Assembly: GCA_002381185.1 (NCBI GenBank)
Contig: DFOA01000010.1
Coordinates: 7,965-71,964 of the forward strand
DNA: 64,000 nucleotides
Source of the DNA: Firmicutes bacterium UBA3553
GTDB taxonomy: Bacteria > Bacillota > Clostridia > Tissierellales > Sedimentibacteraceae
Direction: 5' to 3'
Position numbers and translations under genes: made by a program
Part shown: piece by piece, positions 1-8,440 of the stretch
Layout of the letters: each line of letters begins with the position of its first letter
How positions within the stretch are numbered: the stretch's first letter is position 1
Notes under the pieces: model-generated
Databases searched by the model: none
The model's input: the letters and a program-made list of their open reading frames with translations, nothing else
What the model was told of the DNA's origin: nothing

Positions 1-696
1 TGGAGAATGGTTACCAGAAGTGAGAAGACTTCAGACGAGTATGGTATATTTATATTAAATTTATTGGATCACAGCAATATTGACCATAAAAAAATAAAGA
101 GTGCAATAGTTTCATCAGTTGTTCCAAATGTAATGCATTCCTTTGAAAATGCTTTAAGAAAATATTTCAATATAGACCCTATAATAGTGGGACCTGGAAT
201 TAAAACAGGAATAACAATATCTACGGACAATCCACGCGAGGTTGGTGCTGACAGAATTGTAGGGCTTGTTGCCGCATATCATATGTTTGGAGGTCCTTTG
301 ATTGTAATAGACTTCGGAACTGCAACTACTTATGATGTGGTAAGTGAAAAAGGTGAATTCAAGTACGGTATAACATCACCGGGAATTCAAATTACTGCAG
401 ATGCATTGTGGCAAAGGACTGCGCAGCTTCCAAGCGTTGAAATCAAAAAACCCGATTCGATTCTTGCAAAAAATACTGTTACAAGCATACAGGCAGGCCT
501 GGTTTACGGTTACATCGGACAGGTTGAATACATTATAAAAAAAATAAAAGAAGAAATGAAAATAGAAAATATGAAAGTTGTGGCTACCGGAGGTCTGGGA
601 AGGATAATATTTGATGAAACATCTATGATCGACGTGTATGACCCTCAGCTGTTATTTGAAGGATTAAAAATAATCCATGACAAAAATCAAAAATAA
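1..696 (+). CDS. coaX: Type III pantothenate kinase, 5' end cut by the window
   Basis: Catalyses ATP-dependent phosphorylation of pantothenate, the first step of coenzyme A synthesis, in the cytosol. The frame is open from base 1 (reads W-R-M-V-T-R-S before the first ATG at 7), so the true start lies upstream and about 25-30 N-terminal residues with the phosphate-binding motif are missing. Visible family marks are TSDEYG, GADRIVG, the DFGTATTYD motif and the C-terminal ATGGLG motif. The roughly 230 visible residues plus the missing part match the usual length near 255. It is a housekeeping chromosomal gene outside the mobile element. Confidence 0.93.
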   Translation, partial: WRMVTRSEKTSDEYGIFILNLLDHSNIDHKKIKSAIVSSVVPNVMHSFENALRKYFNIDPIIVGPGIKTGITISTDNPREVGADRIVGLVAAYHMFGGPLIVIDFGTATTYDVVSEKGEFKYGITSPGIQITADALWQRTAQLPSVEIKKPDSILAKNTVTSIQAGLVYGYIGQVEYIIKKIKEEMKIENMKVVATGGLGRIIFDETSMIDVYDPQLLFEGLKIIHDKNQK

Positions 697-787
697 AAAT
701 TAAGTAAAATAAACTCGCATAAAAGCAATCTGTGTAATTTAATGTTACATAGGTTGCTTTATTTTGTGCAAAAAATTATATTTATTA

Positions 788-833
788 TTGACAAAGATGT
801 TATATTGTATATAATGAATATATACAATATAAC
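788..833 (+). promoter_or_regulatory. Promoter with perfect palindromic operator of the GntR-ABC operon
   Basis: TTGACA (788-793) and TATAAT (810-815) are 16 bp apart. A perfect inverted repeat with 15-bp arms (799-813 and 819-833, 5-bp centre) covers the -10 element and the likely start site. Its position directly before the GntR gene suggests autorepression. A ribosome site GGTGG lies between 837 and 841. Confidence 0.8.
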
Positions 834-846
834 TATGGTGGTAAAG

Positions 847-1221
847 ATGAAAATTATTATAAGCAATTCCAACGGACAGCCTATTTATGAACAAATTGTT
901 TCTCAAATAAAGACAATGATTATTTCAGGAGAATTAAATGAAGGTGATGCGCTGCCTTCTATGAGGCTTCTGGCTAAAGAGCTGAGAATCAGCGTAATTA
1001 CAACAAAGAGAGCATATGAGGAGCTTGAAAGAGAGGGGTTTATTGTTTCCGTAACCGGAAAAGGAAGCTTTGTGGCAAGCAAAAACATGGAGCTAATAAG
1101 AGAACAGCAGCTCAAGGAAATAGAAAATCATATGCAGGCTGTTTCAGAGCTGGCGTTCAACTGCGGAATAAAGCTGGATGAACTGATTGAAATGATGACA
1201 TTGATATATGAAGGAGAATAG
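847..1221 (+). CDS. GntR family regulator, YtrA type
   Basis: A 124-residue DNA-binding repressor. The N-terminal winged helix-turn-helix (about residues 10-75, with QPIYEQIVSQIK, the ALPSMRLLAKEL turn and the GKGSFVAS wing) is typical of GntR. The very short C-terminal part without a ligand domain is typical of the YtrA subgroup that controls ABC exporters. I chose ATG 847 because GGTGG precedes it; an in-frame ATG at 835 and a longer upstream frame overlap the promoter and are unlikely. It heads a three-gene operon with an ATP-binding protein and a permease and most likely represses it through the palindrome at 799-833. The inducer is unknown. Confidence 0.88.
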   Translation: MKIIISNSNGQPIYEQIVSQIKTMIISGELNEGDALPSMRLLAKELRISVITTKRAYEELEREGFIVSVTGKGSFVASKNMELIREQQLKEIENHMQAVSELAFNCGIKLDELIEMMTLIYEGE

Positions 1222-1222
1222 T

Positions 1223-2071
1223 ATGGAATACTCACTAAAACTTGAGAATGTGACAAAAGAATATAAGGACTTTAAATTGGACCATGTCAATATAAGTTTG
1301 CCTAAAGGCGTCATAATGGGGTTTATAGGAGAAAACGGAGCTGGAAAAAGCACAACAATAAAACTTATTATGGATTTAATAAAACGTGATGAAGGAACAA
1401 TTACGATTTTAGACAGGGATAATAAGTCAGACTTAAAATCAGTCAAGGAAAATATCGGTATTGTCATGGACGAATCATGTTTTCCTGAAAACTTAAATGC
1501 CATAGAAATTAACAGGATAATGAAAAAGATATATAGGACATGGAATGAAAGCAGGTTTTACGGACTGTTGGAGAAACTCTCAATTTCTCGTGATAAATTC
1601 ATAAAAGAATATTCAAGAGGCATGAAAATGAAGCTGTCTATAGCGGCTGCCCTGTCCCACGATTCTAGGATATTGATAATGGATGAAGCCACAAGCGGGT
1701 TGGACCCCATTGTCAGGGAAGAAATTCTTGATATGTTCATGGACTTTATTCAGAATGAAAATCATTCAATTTTTATATCGTCGCATATAATAAGCGATTT
1801 GGAGAAAATTTGTGATTATATTACCTTTATACACAAAGGAAAAATTATTTTTTCGGAAGCGAAGGATGACTTACTGGATGATTACGGAATCTTAAAATGT
1901 TCTGAAGATGAATTCAAAAAAATAGACTCTCAAATTGTTAAAGGGGTAAGAAGAAATAAATTTGGAATAGAAGCCTTAATATTAAAAAACGAGCTTAGAG
2001 GAAACTATGTGGTGGACAAAGCAAACATAGAAGACATTATGATATTTCATATAAAGGAGCAGGTACAATGA
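1223..2071 (+). CDS. ABC transporter ATP-binding protein
   Basis: A 282-residue cytosolic ATPase of an ABC-2 type exporter. It shows Walker A GENGAGKS (about 36-43), signature YSRGMKM (about 131-137), Walker B ILIMDEATSGLDP (about 150-162) and the switch histidine in SSHIISDL. ATG 1223 is chosen because AAGGAG (1211-1216) lies 6 bp before it; the ATG at 1208 would overlap the upstream gene and has no ribosome site. It starts 1 bp after the GntR stop and overlaps the permease by 4 bp, so the three are translationally coupled. The substrate cannot be read from the sequence; YtrA-linked exporters often answer to cell-envelope stress or peptide antibiotics. Confidence 0.9.
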   Translation: MEYSLKLENVTKEYKDFKLDHVNISLPKGVIMGFIGENGAGKSTTIKLIMDLIKRDEGTITILDRDNKSDLKSVKENIGIVMDESCFPENLNAIEINRIMKKIYRTWNESRFYGLLEKLSISRDKFIKEYSRGMKMKLSIAAALSHDSRILIMDEATSGLDPIVREEILDMFMDFIQNENHSIFISSHIISDLEKICDYITFIHKGKIIFSEAKDDLLDDYGILKCSEDEFKKIDSQIVKGVRRNKFGIEALILKNELRGNYVVDKANIEDIMIFHIKEQVQ

Positions 2072-2679
2072 TAGGACTCATATTAAAAGATTTTCTAAAC
2101 TTAAAGAGGCATTCGAAAATATATTTTATACTTGTGATATTTTATTTTATCCTTGGTATTACAAATAAGGATTTTTCCATGTTCGGATCAATGATAGCAA
2201 TGATGGCGGTCATATTGCCTGTAACGTCAATGGCCTATGATGAAAAAAACAATTGGGATAGATATGCGCTTACAATGCCGATTTCAAGAAGAGATCTGGT
2301 ATTAAGCAGATATATTCTTAGTTTCATTTTTCTGGTTTTAGCTTTCATCATAAGCATGCTGTTAAATTTAATATTCGGAAGCAGTTCATTTATTGAGAGC
2401 GTACTTATAAATTCGGGGATTCTGCTTTTCGGCATAATAATAATGTCTGCTATATTTCCGGTACTCTTTAAATATGGCGTTGAAAAGGGGAGACTTTTCA
2501 TGATGATTATACTGTTTGCTCCCACAGCAGTCATAATGCTGCTTTCAAGGCTCGGATTTACATTGCCTGACAAAGGAGCTGCAAAAGTTCTGTTATATTT
2601 TCTGCCGGTAATTGCTGTGGCTGCTTCTGCAGTATCAGTTTTAATTTCTGTTTCAATATACAGAAAAAAAGAGTTTTAA
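2068..2679 (+). CDS. ABC-2 type membrane permease
   Basis: A 203-residue integral membrane protein with about six hydrophobic segments and the ABC-2 pattern 'SMAYDEKNNWDRYALTMP' followed by an S-R-R-D-L-V coupling segment, typical of permeases that pair with YtrB-like ATPases. The start overlaps the stop of the ATPase gene (ATGA), so it is the membrane partner of that ATPase. A hairpin behind the gene ends the operon. The exported compound is unknown. Confidence 0.83.
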   Translation: MIGLILKDFLNLKRHSKIYFILVIFYFILGITNKDFSMFGSMIAMMAVILPVTSMAYDEKNNWDRYALTMPISRRDLVLSRYILSFIFLVLAFIISMLLNLIFGSSSFIESVLINSGILLFGIIIMSAIFPVLFKYGVEKGRLFMMIILFAPTAVIMLLSRLGFTLPDKGAAKVLLYFLPVIAVAASAVSVLISVSIYRKKEF

Positions 2680-2716
2680 AGATATAAGGAAAGTATGTAA
2701 TTTATTACTTATATAA

Positions 2717-2755
2717 AGGCAAGTAGACAAGTGATGTCTCACTTGCCTGCTTTTG
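2717..2755. terminator. Hairpin between convergent genes
   Basis: AGGCAAGT (2717-2724) and ACTTGCCT (2741-2748) pair, with inner AGACA/TGTCT, followed by GCTTTT. It lies between the permease and the convergent transporter gene and may serve both strands. Confidence 0.65.
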
Positions 2756-2765
2756 ACTGTCTTCA

Positions 2766-3785
2766 TTATAATAATCCTATAAAATATTCCACAGCAATAG
2801 CTACAATAACTACTAAAGCAGATATTATAAAACCATGAATCATGGGATTAATACCTGACTTTTTCATTTCACGGAAATCAGTGTTCATACCTATTGCGGC
2901 TAAGGAAGAAACCATCAAGAATTTACTGATATCTTTCATGGTATTGGAAACTGAAATTGGAATGAATCCAAAGCTGTTAATTATGGCCATAGCCACAAAT
3001 GCTAATATAAACCATGGAAATAATGATGTAATTTTAACTTTATCATAATTTACAGTATTTCCATCCGAATTATTAGTTTTCATTCGTGCATTTATAAGCG
3101 AGAAAATCAGAACTGTTGGGATGATGGTCAGTGTACGAGTTAGTTTCACCATAGTTGCAAAATCTCCTGCTGCTTCGCTGAATGCATATCCGGCGGCAAC
3201 TACACTGGAGGTATCATTTACAGCAGTACCGGCCCATAGTCCATATGCCATATCGCTTAATCCCATCATACGACCCATGATAGGGAATAATACTATCATG
3301 ACCATATCAAATATAAATGTTGCTGACATTGCATAAGCAATATCTTTGTCCTCTGCTTCAATAACCGGGGCCATTGCAGCTATAGCAGACCCTCCGCATA
3401 TTCCGGTTCCGGCAGAGATCATATTTGAAAGCTTCCAGTCTAAACCAAGGAATTTTCCAACAAAATAACCACCGCCGAAGCAAGTGAGAAGTGTAAATAA
3501 CATTACTGTCAGTGATAAGCTGCCAACATTAAGTATAGTGCCTATACTTAATGAAGTACCTAATAAAACAATGGAAAACTTAAGTATTTTCTTGGAAGTA
3601 AACTTCAAACCAGCTTCTATAATTTTATTAGGCTTTTTTACCTGGTTAATTGCCATTCCAATAAATAGAGCAATAACAGAATCTCCAATTAAAGGAAGCG
3701 GCAGCAAGGATTCTATATATCTTGCTATTAAAGCTGTCAATAAGGCTATTAAGAATCCAGGTATGTTAGTAAGTATTTTTTTCAT
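2766..3785 (-). CDS. YeiH family putative sulfate exporter
   Basis: A 339-residue polytopic membrane protein of the UPF0324/YeiH family (about ten hydrophobic segments). Recognisable parts are the N-terminal LIGDSVIALFIGMAIN segment, the glycine-rich GTGICGGSAIAAMAPV segment in the middle and the AVNDTSSVVAAGYAFS segment. Length is usual for the family. Members are annotated as putative sulfate or anion exporters, but the substrate is not well established. A LysR gene is divergently transcribed from the same 125-bp intergenic region, the classic arrangement of YeiH with its activator. Confidence 0.87.
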   Translation of the reverse strand: MKKILTNIPGFLIALLTALIARYIESLLPLPLIGDSVIALFIGMAINQVKKPNKIIEAGLKFTSKKILKFSIVLLGTSLSIGTILNVGSLSLTVMLFTLLTCFGGGYFVGKFLGLDWKLSNMISAGTGICGGSAIAAMAPVIEAEDKDIAYAMSATFIFDMVMIVLFPIMGRMMGLSDMAYGLWAGTAVNDTSSVVAAGYAFSEAAGDFATMVKLTRTLTIIPTVLIFSLINARMKTNNSDGNTVNYDKVKITSLFPWFILAFVAMAIINSFGFIPISVSNTMKDISKFLMVSSLAAIGMNTDFREMKKSGINPMIHGFIISALVVIVAIAVEYFIGLL

Positions 3786-3910
3786 AATTGTTCTCCTTAT
3801 ATAATTTCTATTGATTCTAACATGAAAAATATGATAAAATCAAATTATGATATATTATTATATATAAGTAGATGTTATGGATGGAATGGTTGATTAAGGG
3901 AGGGAGATAT

Positions 3911-4792
3911 ATGCTTGATACTAAGATATTTACATTCTTAAAAGTAGCACAGCTTAAAAACTATACAAAGGCGGCAGCTGAATTAAATTTAACGCAGCCT
4001 GCAGTAACTCAGCATATACAGAAGTTGGAGGAATATTATGGGTGCAGCCTGATTGACATCAATGGTAAATCAGTAAAATTAACCGTACAAGGAGAAGCCC
4101 TCTATAACTATGCAAATTTTCAGATTGCAAATGAAAAACAACTCATTAATCAAATTAAAAAAGTGGAAACACCAATTAAGATCGGTGCAACACTTTCGAT
4201 AGCAGATTATTATTTGCCGTCTTTTTTAAGTTCATATCTGAGTCGTAACAATGAATTAATTTCAGTAACAGTGAAAAATACAAAATCAATTATTGAAATG
4301 CTATTAAATAATGAATTGTATTGTGCATTTATTGAAGGAATATTTGATAAATCAATATTTCAATTTTATGAGTTTTATACCACTAAATTTGTACCGGTGG
4401 CCAGAAAGGGACATCCCCTGGAAGGCTTAGAAGTTATAATACCTGAAATTCATAAATACCCCTTAATTTTAAGAGAAGAAGGCTCAGGAACCAGAGAAAT
4501 ATACCAGAATTATTTATATCAAAATAATGATTCTCTACTTTCTGTTTATAAAATTTACGAGATCAGCAGTTTTGGAATTATTAAAAAAATGTTAAGCAGT
4601 TCTGATGCAATTTCATTTATGTATGAAGAAGTTGCGAGACAGGAGGTTGAAAGGGGAGAATTATGTTATCTTACGATACAAAATTATTCGATAGAGCGGC
4701 CGTTGTATTTTATTTATCCCAAAAATAGTTTGATGAAAGAAAAAAATGAATTGTTTTATAGCCAACTGATGCAAAATAACGATAACCAGTAA
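3911..4792 (+). CDS. LysR family transcriptional regulator
   Basis: A 293-residue regulator. The N-terminal winged HTH (about residues 1-60: FLKVAQLKNYTKAAAEL, then LTQPAVTQHIQKLE) is a standard LysR head; the rest is the periplasmic-binding-like effector domain. ATG 3911 is preceded by AGGGAGGGA; the upstream in-frame ATGs at 3872 and 3881 have no such site. It is divergent from the YeiH gene and most likely controls it and itself through sites in 3786-3910. The effector is unknown; CysL- and YeiE-like regulators with this neighbour answer to sulfur metabolites. Confidence 0.88.
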   Translation: MLDTKIFTFLKVAQLKNYTKAAAELNLTQPAVTQHIQKLEEYYGCSLIDINGKSVKLTVQGEALYNYANFQIANEKQLINQIKKVETPIKIGATLSIADYYLPSFLSSYLSRNNELISVTVKNTKSIIEMLLNNELYCAFIEGIFDKSIFQFYEFYTTKFVPVARKGHPLEGLEVIIPEIHKYPLILREEGSGTREIYQNYLYQNNDSLLSVYKIYEISSFGIIKKMLSSSDAISFMYEEVARQEVERGELCYLTIQNYSIERPLYFIYPKNSLMKEKNELFYSQLMQNNDNQ

Positions 4793-4949
4793 TGATTATC
4801 GCCGAAATATTTAGCAGTAGTAAAACCGTTATGATCAAGAACTCGTGATAACTCTGTTGAGTTCATTAATGTAATCTGTAAGCAGATTTTTACCGGTATA
4901 TGAAGATGAAGCTTCCTCGACTAAGCTAGCCATGGGTTTACTGAATATA

Positions 4950-4980
4950 AAAAAACCGAAAAGTTAATTTCCGGTTTTTA
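4950..4980 (-). terminator. Terminator of the cold-shock gene
   Basis: Read on the minus strand, an AAAACCGG-AAA/TTT-CGGTTTT hairpin is followed by a run of T. It lies 24 bp beyond the stop of the cold-shock gene. The A-run on the other side could let it work for the LysR transcript as well. The stretch 4793-4949 holds no gene that I can see. Confidence 0.75.
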
Positions 4981-5003
4981 ATACTCTTACAATAAAATAT
5001 TAA

Positions 5004-5204
5004 TTATATTCTTTTTACGTTAGAAGCTTGCGGTCCTCTGTTACCTTGAGTAATATCAAAGCTAACTGTCTGACCTTCGTCTAAGGATTTAAATCCGTCT
5101 CCCTGGATAGATGAGAAGTGAACAAATATATCATTTCCACCTTCAGCTGTAATAAATCCGAATCCTTTATCTGCGTTAAACCATTTTACTGTACCTTTAT
5201 TCAT
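5004..5204 (-). CDS. csp: Cold-shock protein, CspA family
   Basis: A 66-residue single-domain RNA chaperone with an OB fold. RNP1 is KGFGFI (residues 13-18) and RNP2 is DIFVHF (residues 25-30); the protein begins [10 protein letters not shown] as the family does. A strong AGGAGG ribosome site precedes the start. The gene is followed by its own terminator and is the last chromosomal gene before the mobile element. Confidence 0.96.
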   Translation of the reverse strand: MNKGTVKWFNADKGFGFITAEGGNDIFVHFSSIQGDGFKSLDEGQTVSFDITQGNRGPQASNVKRI

Positions 5205-5415
5205 TAGGTACCTCCTAATTTTTATTTATATTGCATTGCATATAAAAAATTCACATATTTTTACAAATTATATACACTTAACATACATATAATTTCTAAA
5301 AACATGTGAAATCTATAAATACATCTGTAATACTTTTCCAGAATAACACAGATATTTATATATGTCAACAACTTTTTTTAGGAATGACAATTAAGTATGT
5401 AATAAACAAAAGTTA

Positions 5416-5477
<62 letters not shown>

Positions 5478-5701
5478 TAGGTAAACACTAAAAACTATAA
5501 ATGTACAAATATAGGGAAGTCATCCTTTATTTAAGCCATTATACCTTAAAATATTTGGAAAGACAAATATTTATTTATAATGAGATTGTTATATTCAAAA
5601 AAATGTGTAAGTGTTTATCCTTGACTAACTTGATTGAAAGCAGAATTCAAGACTAAAATTATAAGCTAGATTAAACAAATCAAACATAACATATAACTGT
5701 G

Positions 5702-5730
5702 CAGCTGCATCTGGTGTAGCTGTTTTTTAT
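5702..5730 (+). terminator. Hairpin with T-run before the first element gene
   Basis: CAGCTGCA (5702-5709) pairs with TGTAGCTG (5715-5722) with one G-T pair, followed by TTTTTT. It could insulate the element from tRNA or chromosomal transcription or act as an attenuator before the parAB operon. Apart from this hairpin, 5478-5751 shows no gene. Confidence 0.6.
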
Positions 5731-5751
5731 TTTATACCAGGGAGGTGATGA

Positions 5752-5916
5752 ATGAAAGCAAAATGTTGTAAATGTGCAATTAATACTGATAAATGGCATG
5801 GTTGGAAATGTGAAATTACAGAGGGGCCATGTATGTTTTTGATTCCAAATAGTAAGGCTTGCGCGGAGGATTATGGAGAAGGACCAGATGCAACAGAAGA
5901 TAAGGAGGATGTATGA
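5752..5916 (+). CDS. Small Cys-rich protein preceding parAB
   Basis: A 54-residue protein with six cysteines (residues 5, 6, 8, 20, 27, 37) and two tryptophans in WHGWKC; it ends in an acidic tail. The spacing of the cysteines suggests a small metal-binding knuckle, but I do not recognise the family. An excellent ribosome site GGAGGTGAT (5741-5749) precedes ATG 5752, and the stop overlaps the ParA start (ATGA), so it is very probably a real gene coupled to parAB. Its role is unknown; its position suggests regulation of the partition operon or of element upkeep. Confidence 0.7.
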   Translation: MKAKCCKCAINTDKWHGWKCEITEGPCMFLIPNSKACAEDYGEGPDATEDKEDV

Positions 5917-6704
5917 GTAAAGTAATAGCAATAGCAAATCAAAAAGGTGGTGTAGGTAAAACTACCACAGCAATTAGTCTGGGAATAAGTTTGACTAAAC
6001 TTAAAAAGAAGGTACTGCTAATAGACCTGGACGGCCAAGGAAATTTAACAATGTCATTGGGATATGATCCTGATGAACTAGAAAACACAATTACAAATTT
6101 AATTGAGTACAGAATTAAGGATTACAATTATAAAATAGAAAAGGAAAGGTATATTATTAACACCCAAGAAGGGGTAGATCTTTTGCCAGCAGATATAGGC
6201 CTGTCGGGCATTGAAGTAAAAATGCTTAATACCTTAAATAGAGAAAATATTCTGAAAAATATTATCAGAGATTTTAAAAATGAGTATGATTTTATACTTA
6301 TTGATTGTTTACCTTCACTGGGCAGCCTTACAGTGAATGCGTTGACAGCTGCAGACAGTGTGATTATACCTGTGCAATCACAGTATTTATCTATGCGTGG
6401 TATGGAACAACTTCTTGAAACGATTCATGGAGTTAAGGCACAAATTAATCCTGACTTGAAAATAGAGGGTATTCTTATAACCATGTATGACAAAAGAACT
6501 AACTTAAGCAAAGAAGTGCTCGAAGCAATAAAGTTAGTATATGGACAGCATATAAAAGTGTTTGAAAGTGCTATAACTGTATCTACAAAAATAGCAGAAG
6601 CACCATCTCAGGGAGTTAGTATATTTGCATATCAACCAAATAGCGAAGCAGCAAAAGCATATGAACTATTGGCAAAGGAAGTGTTAGCTAATGAGCAAGC
6701 TTGA
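5913..6704 (+). CDS. parA: ParA family partition ATPase
   Basis: A 263-residue Walker-type ATPase of the Soj/ParA group that segregates low-copy DNA. The deviant Walker A motif KGGVGKT (residues 11-17) carries the signature first lysine; LLIDLDGQGNLT and YDFILIDCLPSLG give the A' and B motifs. No N-terminal DNA-binding domain is present, so it is of the short type Ib-like form. It overlaps the preceding small gene by 4 bp and parB by 14 bp. On an integrated element it would stabilise the excised circular form or the integrated state. Confidence 0.93.
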   Translation: MSKVIAIANQKGGVGKTTTAISLGISLTKLKKKVLLIDLDGQGNLTMSLGYDPDELENTITNLIEYRIKDYNYKIEKERYIINTQEGVDLLPADIGLSGIEVKMLNTLNRENILKNIIRDFKNEYDFILIDCLPSLGSLTVNALTAADSVIIPVQSQYLSMRGMEQLLETIHGVKAQINPDLKIEGILITMYDKRTNLSKEVLEAIKLVYGQHIKVFESAITVSTKIAEAPSQGVSIFAYQPNSEAAKAYELLAKEVLANEQA

Positions 6705-7626
6705 CTTGCAAAGCAAGTTGAACAAAAAGAATGTGATTAATGATATCATTGGTAATACGAGTCAATATGAAATAAAGGAAGTGCCTCCGACAAAACTCAT
6801 GCCTTTTGGAAATACTCCGGGATTCCCTTTTAAGTTACATCAAGGTAAAAAAAGAGAAGAACTCAAACAAAGTATAATCGAGAAAGGTATTACATCACCT
6901 ATAATTGTGAGAGCAATTCCTGAAATATATAAAGATATTCGACCGGAATGCGATTATGAAATTATTATAGGACACAACAGAAATGATATCGCTATTGAGT
7001 TAAATTTGCCTAGAGTGTCAATAATAATCAGAAAAGATATTGATTCGGATGTAAAGGCAATCGACATAATGAATGAAGATAATTTTCAGCAAAGGCAGGA
7101 AATACTTCCTTCCGAGAAAGCTAGGGCTTATAAAATGCAAATGGATGCTATAAAGAGACAGGGTAAAAGGACAGACATGGACTTAAGTTCCAATGGAACA
7201 GAAGTGGATACTAGCCGGGAGGAGGTTGCTAAAAATAATAAGACATCGGCATCACAAATTCAACGGTACATCAGGCTTAACTTTCTGACTGATAAGTTAC
7301 TTAATATGGTTGATACAAATATTCTTTCTTTCAGACCGGCTGTTGAACTTTCTCATTTATCCGTAGAAAGCCAGCAAATTATAGAATCATTAATTGAAAA
7401 CCAAGGAATAAAAGTCAGCGGAAAACAAGCTGAAAAATTAAGAGAGCTTGAAGAGAACTTAGGTGTACTAAATTTAGGTACTATTTTGGAAGTGCTTTCT
7501 GAAAAGAAAAAGGAAAAGAAGAAACTTGAGATACCGTTAAGTAAAATAAAAAGGTATTTTAACAATGACCTTAGTGAAACAGAAATTATTAACAAAATAA
7601 TTGAATTATTGGACAAGAATTATTAA
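6691..7626 (+). CDS. parB: ParB/Spo0J family partition protein
   Basis: A 311-residue centromere-binding protein. The N-terminal ParB nuclease-like (CTP-binding) domain covers about residues 25-120, with an I-I-I-G-H-N-R-N segment where the family has its G-E-R-R-phosphate motif; a central HTH region follows (about 150-200, SREEVAKNNKTSASQIQRYI), then a charged C-terminal part. It overlaps parA. A palindrome like the element's other candidate parS sites lies inside the gene at 7181-7205, and a perfect one follows at 7739-7763. This mirrors Bacillus, where a parS site lies within spo0J. Confidence 0.9.
   Translation: MSKLDLQSKLNKKNVINDIIGNTSQYEIKEVPPTKLMPFGNTPGFPFKLHQGKKREELKQSIIEKGITSPIIVRAIPEIYKDIRPECDYEIIIGHNRNDIAIELNLPRVSIIIRKDIDSDVKAIDIMNEDNFQQRQEILPSEKARAYKMQMDAIKRQGKRTDMDLSSNGTEVDTSREEVAKNNKTSASQIQRYIRLNFLTDKLLNMVDTNILSFRPAVELSHLSVESQQIIESLIENQGIKVSGKQAEKLRELEENLGVLNLGTILEVLSEKKKEKKKLEIPLSKIKRYFNNDLSETEIINKIIELLDKNY
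7181..7205. repeat. parS-like palindrome copy 1, inside parB
   Basis: The core GTTCCAaTGGAAC with flanks ACTTAA and AGAAGT matches the 25-bp form of the palindrome family except for two bases on the left arm. It lies in the parB coding sequence. Confidence 0.7.
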
Positions 7627-7738
7627 TTACATAATTATGGAGGCAGCAAGTGGACATTAAGCTAATTGAGAAAAATAGGAAGGATATAGGAAATACTTAT
7701 ATTACTTCAAAAGAAAATGATAAAACAATATAAAAATT

Positions 7739-7763
7739 ACTTCTGTTCCATTGGAACAGAAGT
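7739..7763. repeat. parS-like palindrome copy 2, behind parB
   Basis: A perfect inverted repeat with 12-bp arms, ACTTCTGTTCCA and its complement, around a single T. The core TGTTCCAnTGGAACA resembles the Bacillus parS core TGTTCCACGTGAAACA. The stretch 7764-7912 holds no other clear feature. Confidence 0.8.
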
Positions 7764-7912
7764 AAAATAGATCCAATTTATAGAGGTAAATTATGAAGCT
7801 AGGTTATTTAATAAAATATTCAATTAAGAACACGGAATAAGAAAAATGATATATTTAAACTAAAATTTGGAGGAAAGGGTTGCAAAAATAAGAGTTAAGG
7901 AATGGAGAAAAT

Positions 7913-8200
7913 ATGGAGTTTTTAGTATTTGTAATTTATGGCGTGGTAATGGCGGAGTGGATTTATAATACTCCATTTAAAAAATCTGGAACAGTTACTA
8001 AAGGGCGTGAACATTATAAATCACATGGTATGCTAAATATGATAGTGGGTATGGTTGGTTTATTGTTATTCAATATTTATTTAAGAGATAAAGATATTAT
8101 ACCTCTATGGTCATTTTGGACAGGATTTATAGGGTTTGCGATTGTTATGTTTACAGGAATGGTTTATATAATAAAAATGATTACTACAGAACGACTATAA
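7913..8200 (+). CDS. Small membrane protein of unknown function
   Basis: A 95-residue protein with three hydrophobic segments (about residues 1-17, 42-58 and 66-87) separated by short basic loops. I do not recognise the family. It has a modest GGAG ribosome site and stands between parAB and the Fic toxin pair. A role in the membrane is all that can be inferred. Confidence 0.6.
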   Translation: MEFLVFVIYGVVMAEWIYNTPFKKSGTVTKGREHYKSHGMLNMIVGMVGLLLFNIYLRDKDIIPLWSFWTGFIGFAIVMFTGMVYIIKMITTERL

Positions 8201-8260
8201 ACTAAAATTTTATAGATAAATCCAGTAAAATATGATATAATATATATGGAGGAGATAATT

Positions 8261-8437
8261 ATGGACAATAATCAAATAGAGAAAATTATTAGAAATGTAA
8301 ACGCAAATTTTTCTATTGAAGGAATGCCTTTAACCAATAATGATAAAAATCGAATGAGGGATTGTCTAACTGGGAAAATAACTGTTGAGGACACTATTAA
8401 AAAATTAGTGGATAAGCATACTGTTAAAAGAGTGTAG
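8261..8437 (+). CDS. VbhA-type antitoxin of a Fic toxin
   Basis: A 58-residue protein that would inhibit the adjacent Fic enzyme. It has the VbhA layout: an early helix with the inhibitory motif ending SIEGM (E20-G21), then the LT...C-L-T-G-K-I-T-V-E-D segment common to this antitoxin group. In the class I motif (S/T)xxxE(G/N) the first position is here Asn16. GGAGGAGA (8248-8255) fixes the start at ATG 8261. It ends 3 bp before the fic gene, as usual in fic toxin-antitoxin operons. Confidence 0.82.
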   Translation: MDNNQIEKIIRNVNANFSIEGMPLTNNDKNRMRDCLTGKITVEDTIKKLVDKHTVKRV

Positions 8438-8440
8438 CCT

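Noticed and set aside
5680..5937. Minus-strand frame opposite the Cys-rich small gene and the parA start
   Set aside because: Shadow of the plus-strand genes, which have good ribosome sites and known motifs.
7650..7733. Possible 27-codon gene with GTG start behind parB
   Set aside because: GGAGG lies upstream, but the peptide has no recognisable feature and ends at the palindrome; too weak to call.
7739..7763. Palindromes as intrinsic terminators
   Set aside because: No T-run follows the copies on either strand, and one lies inside parB.
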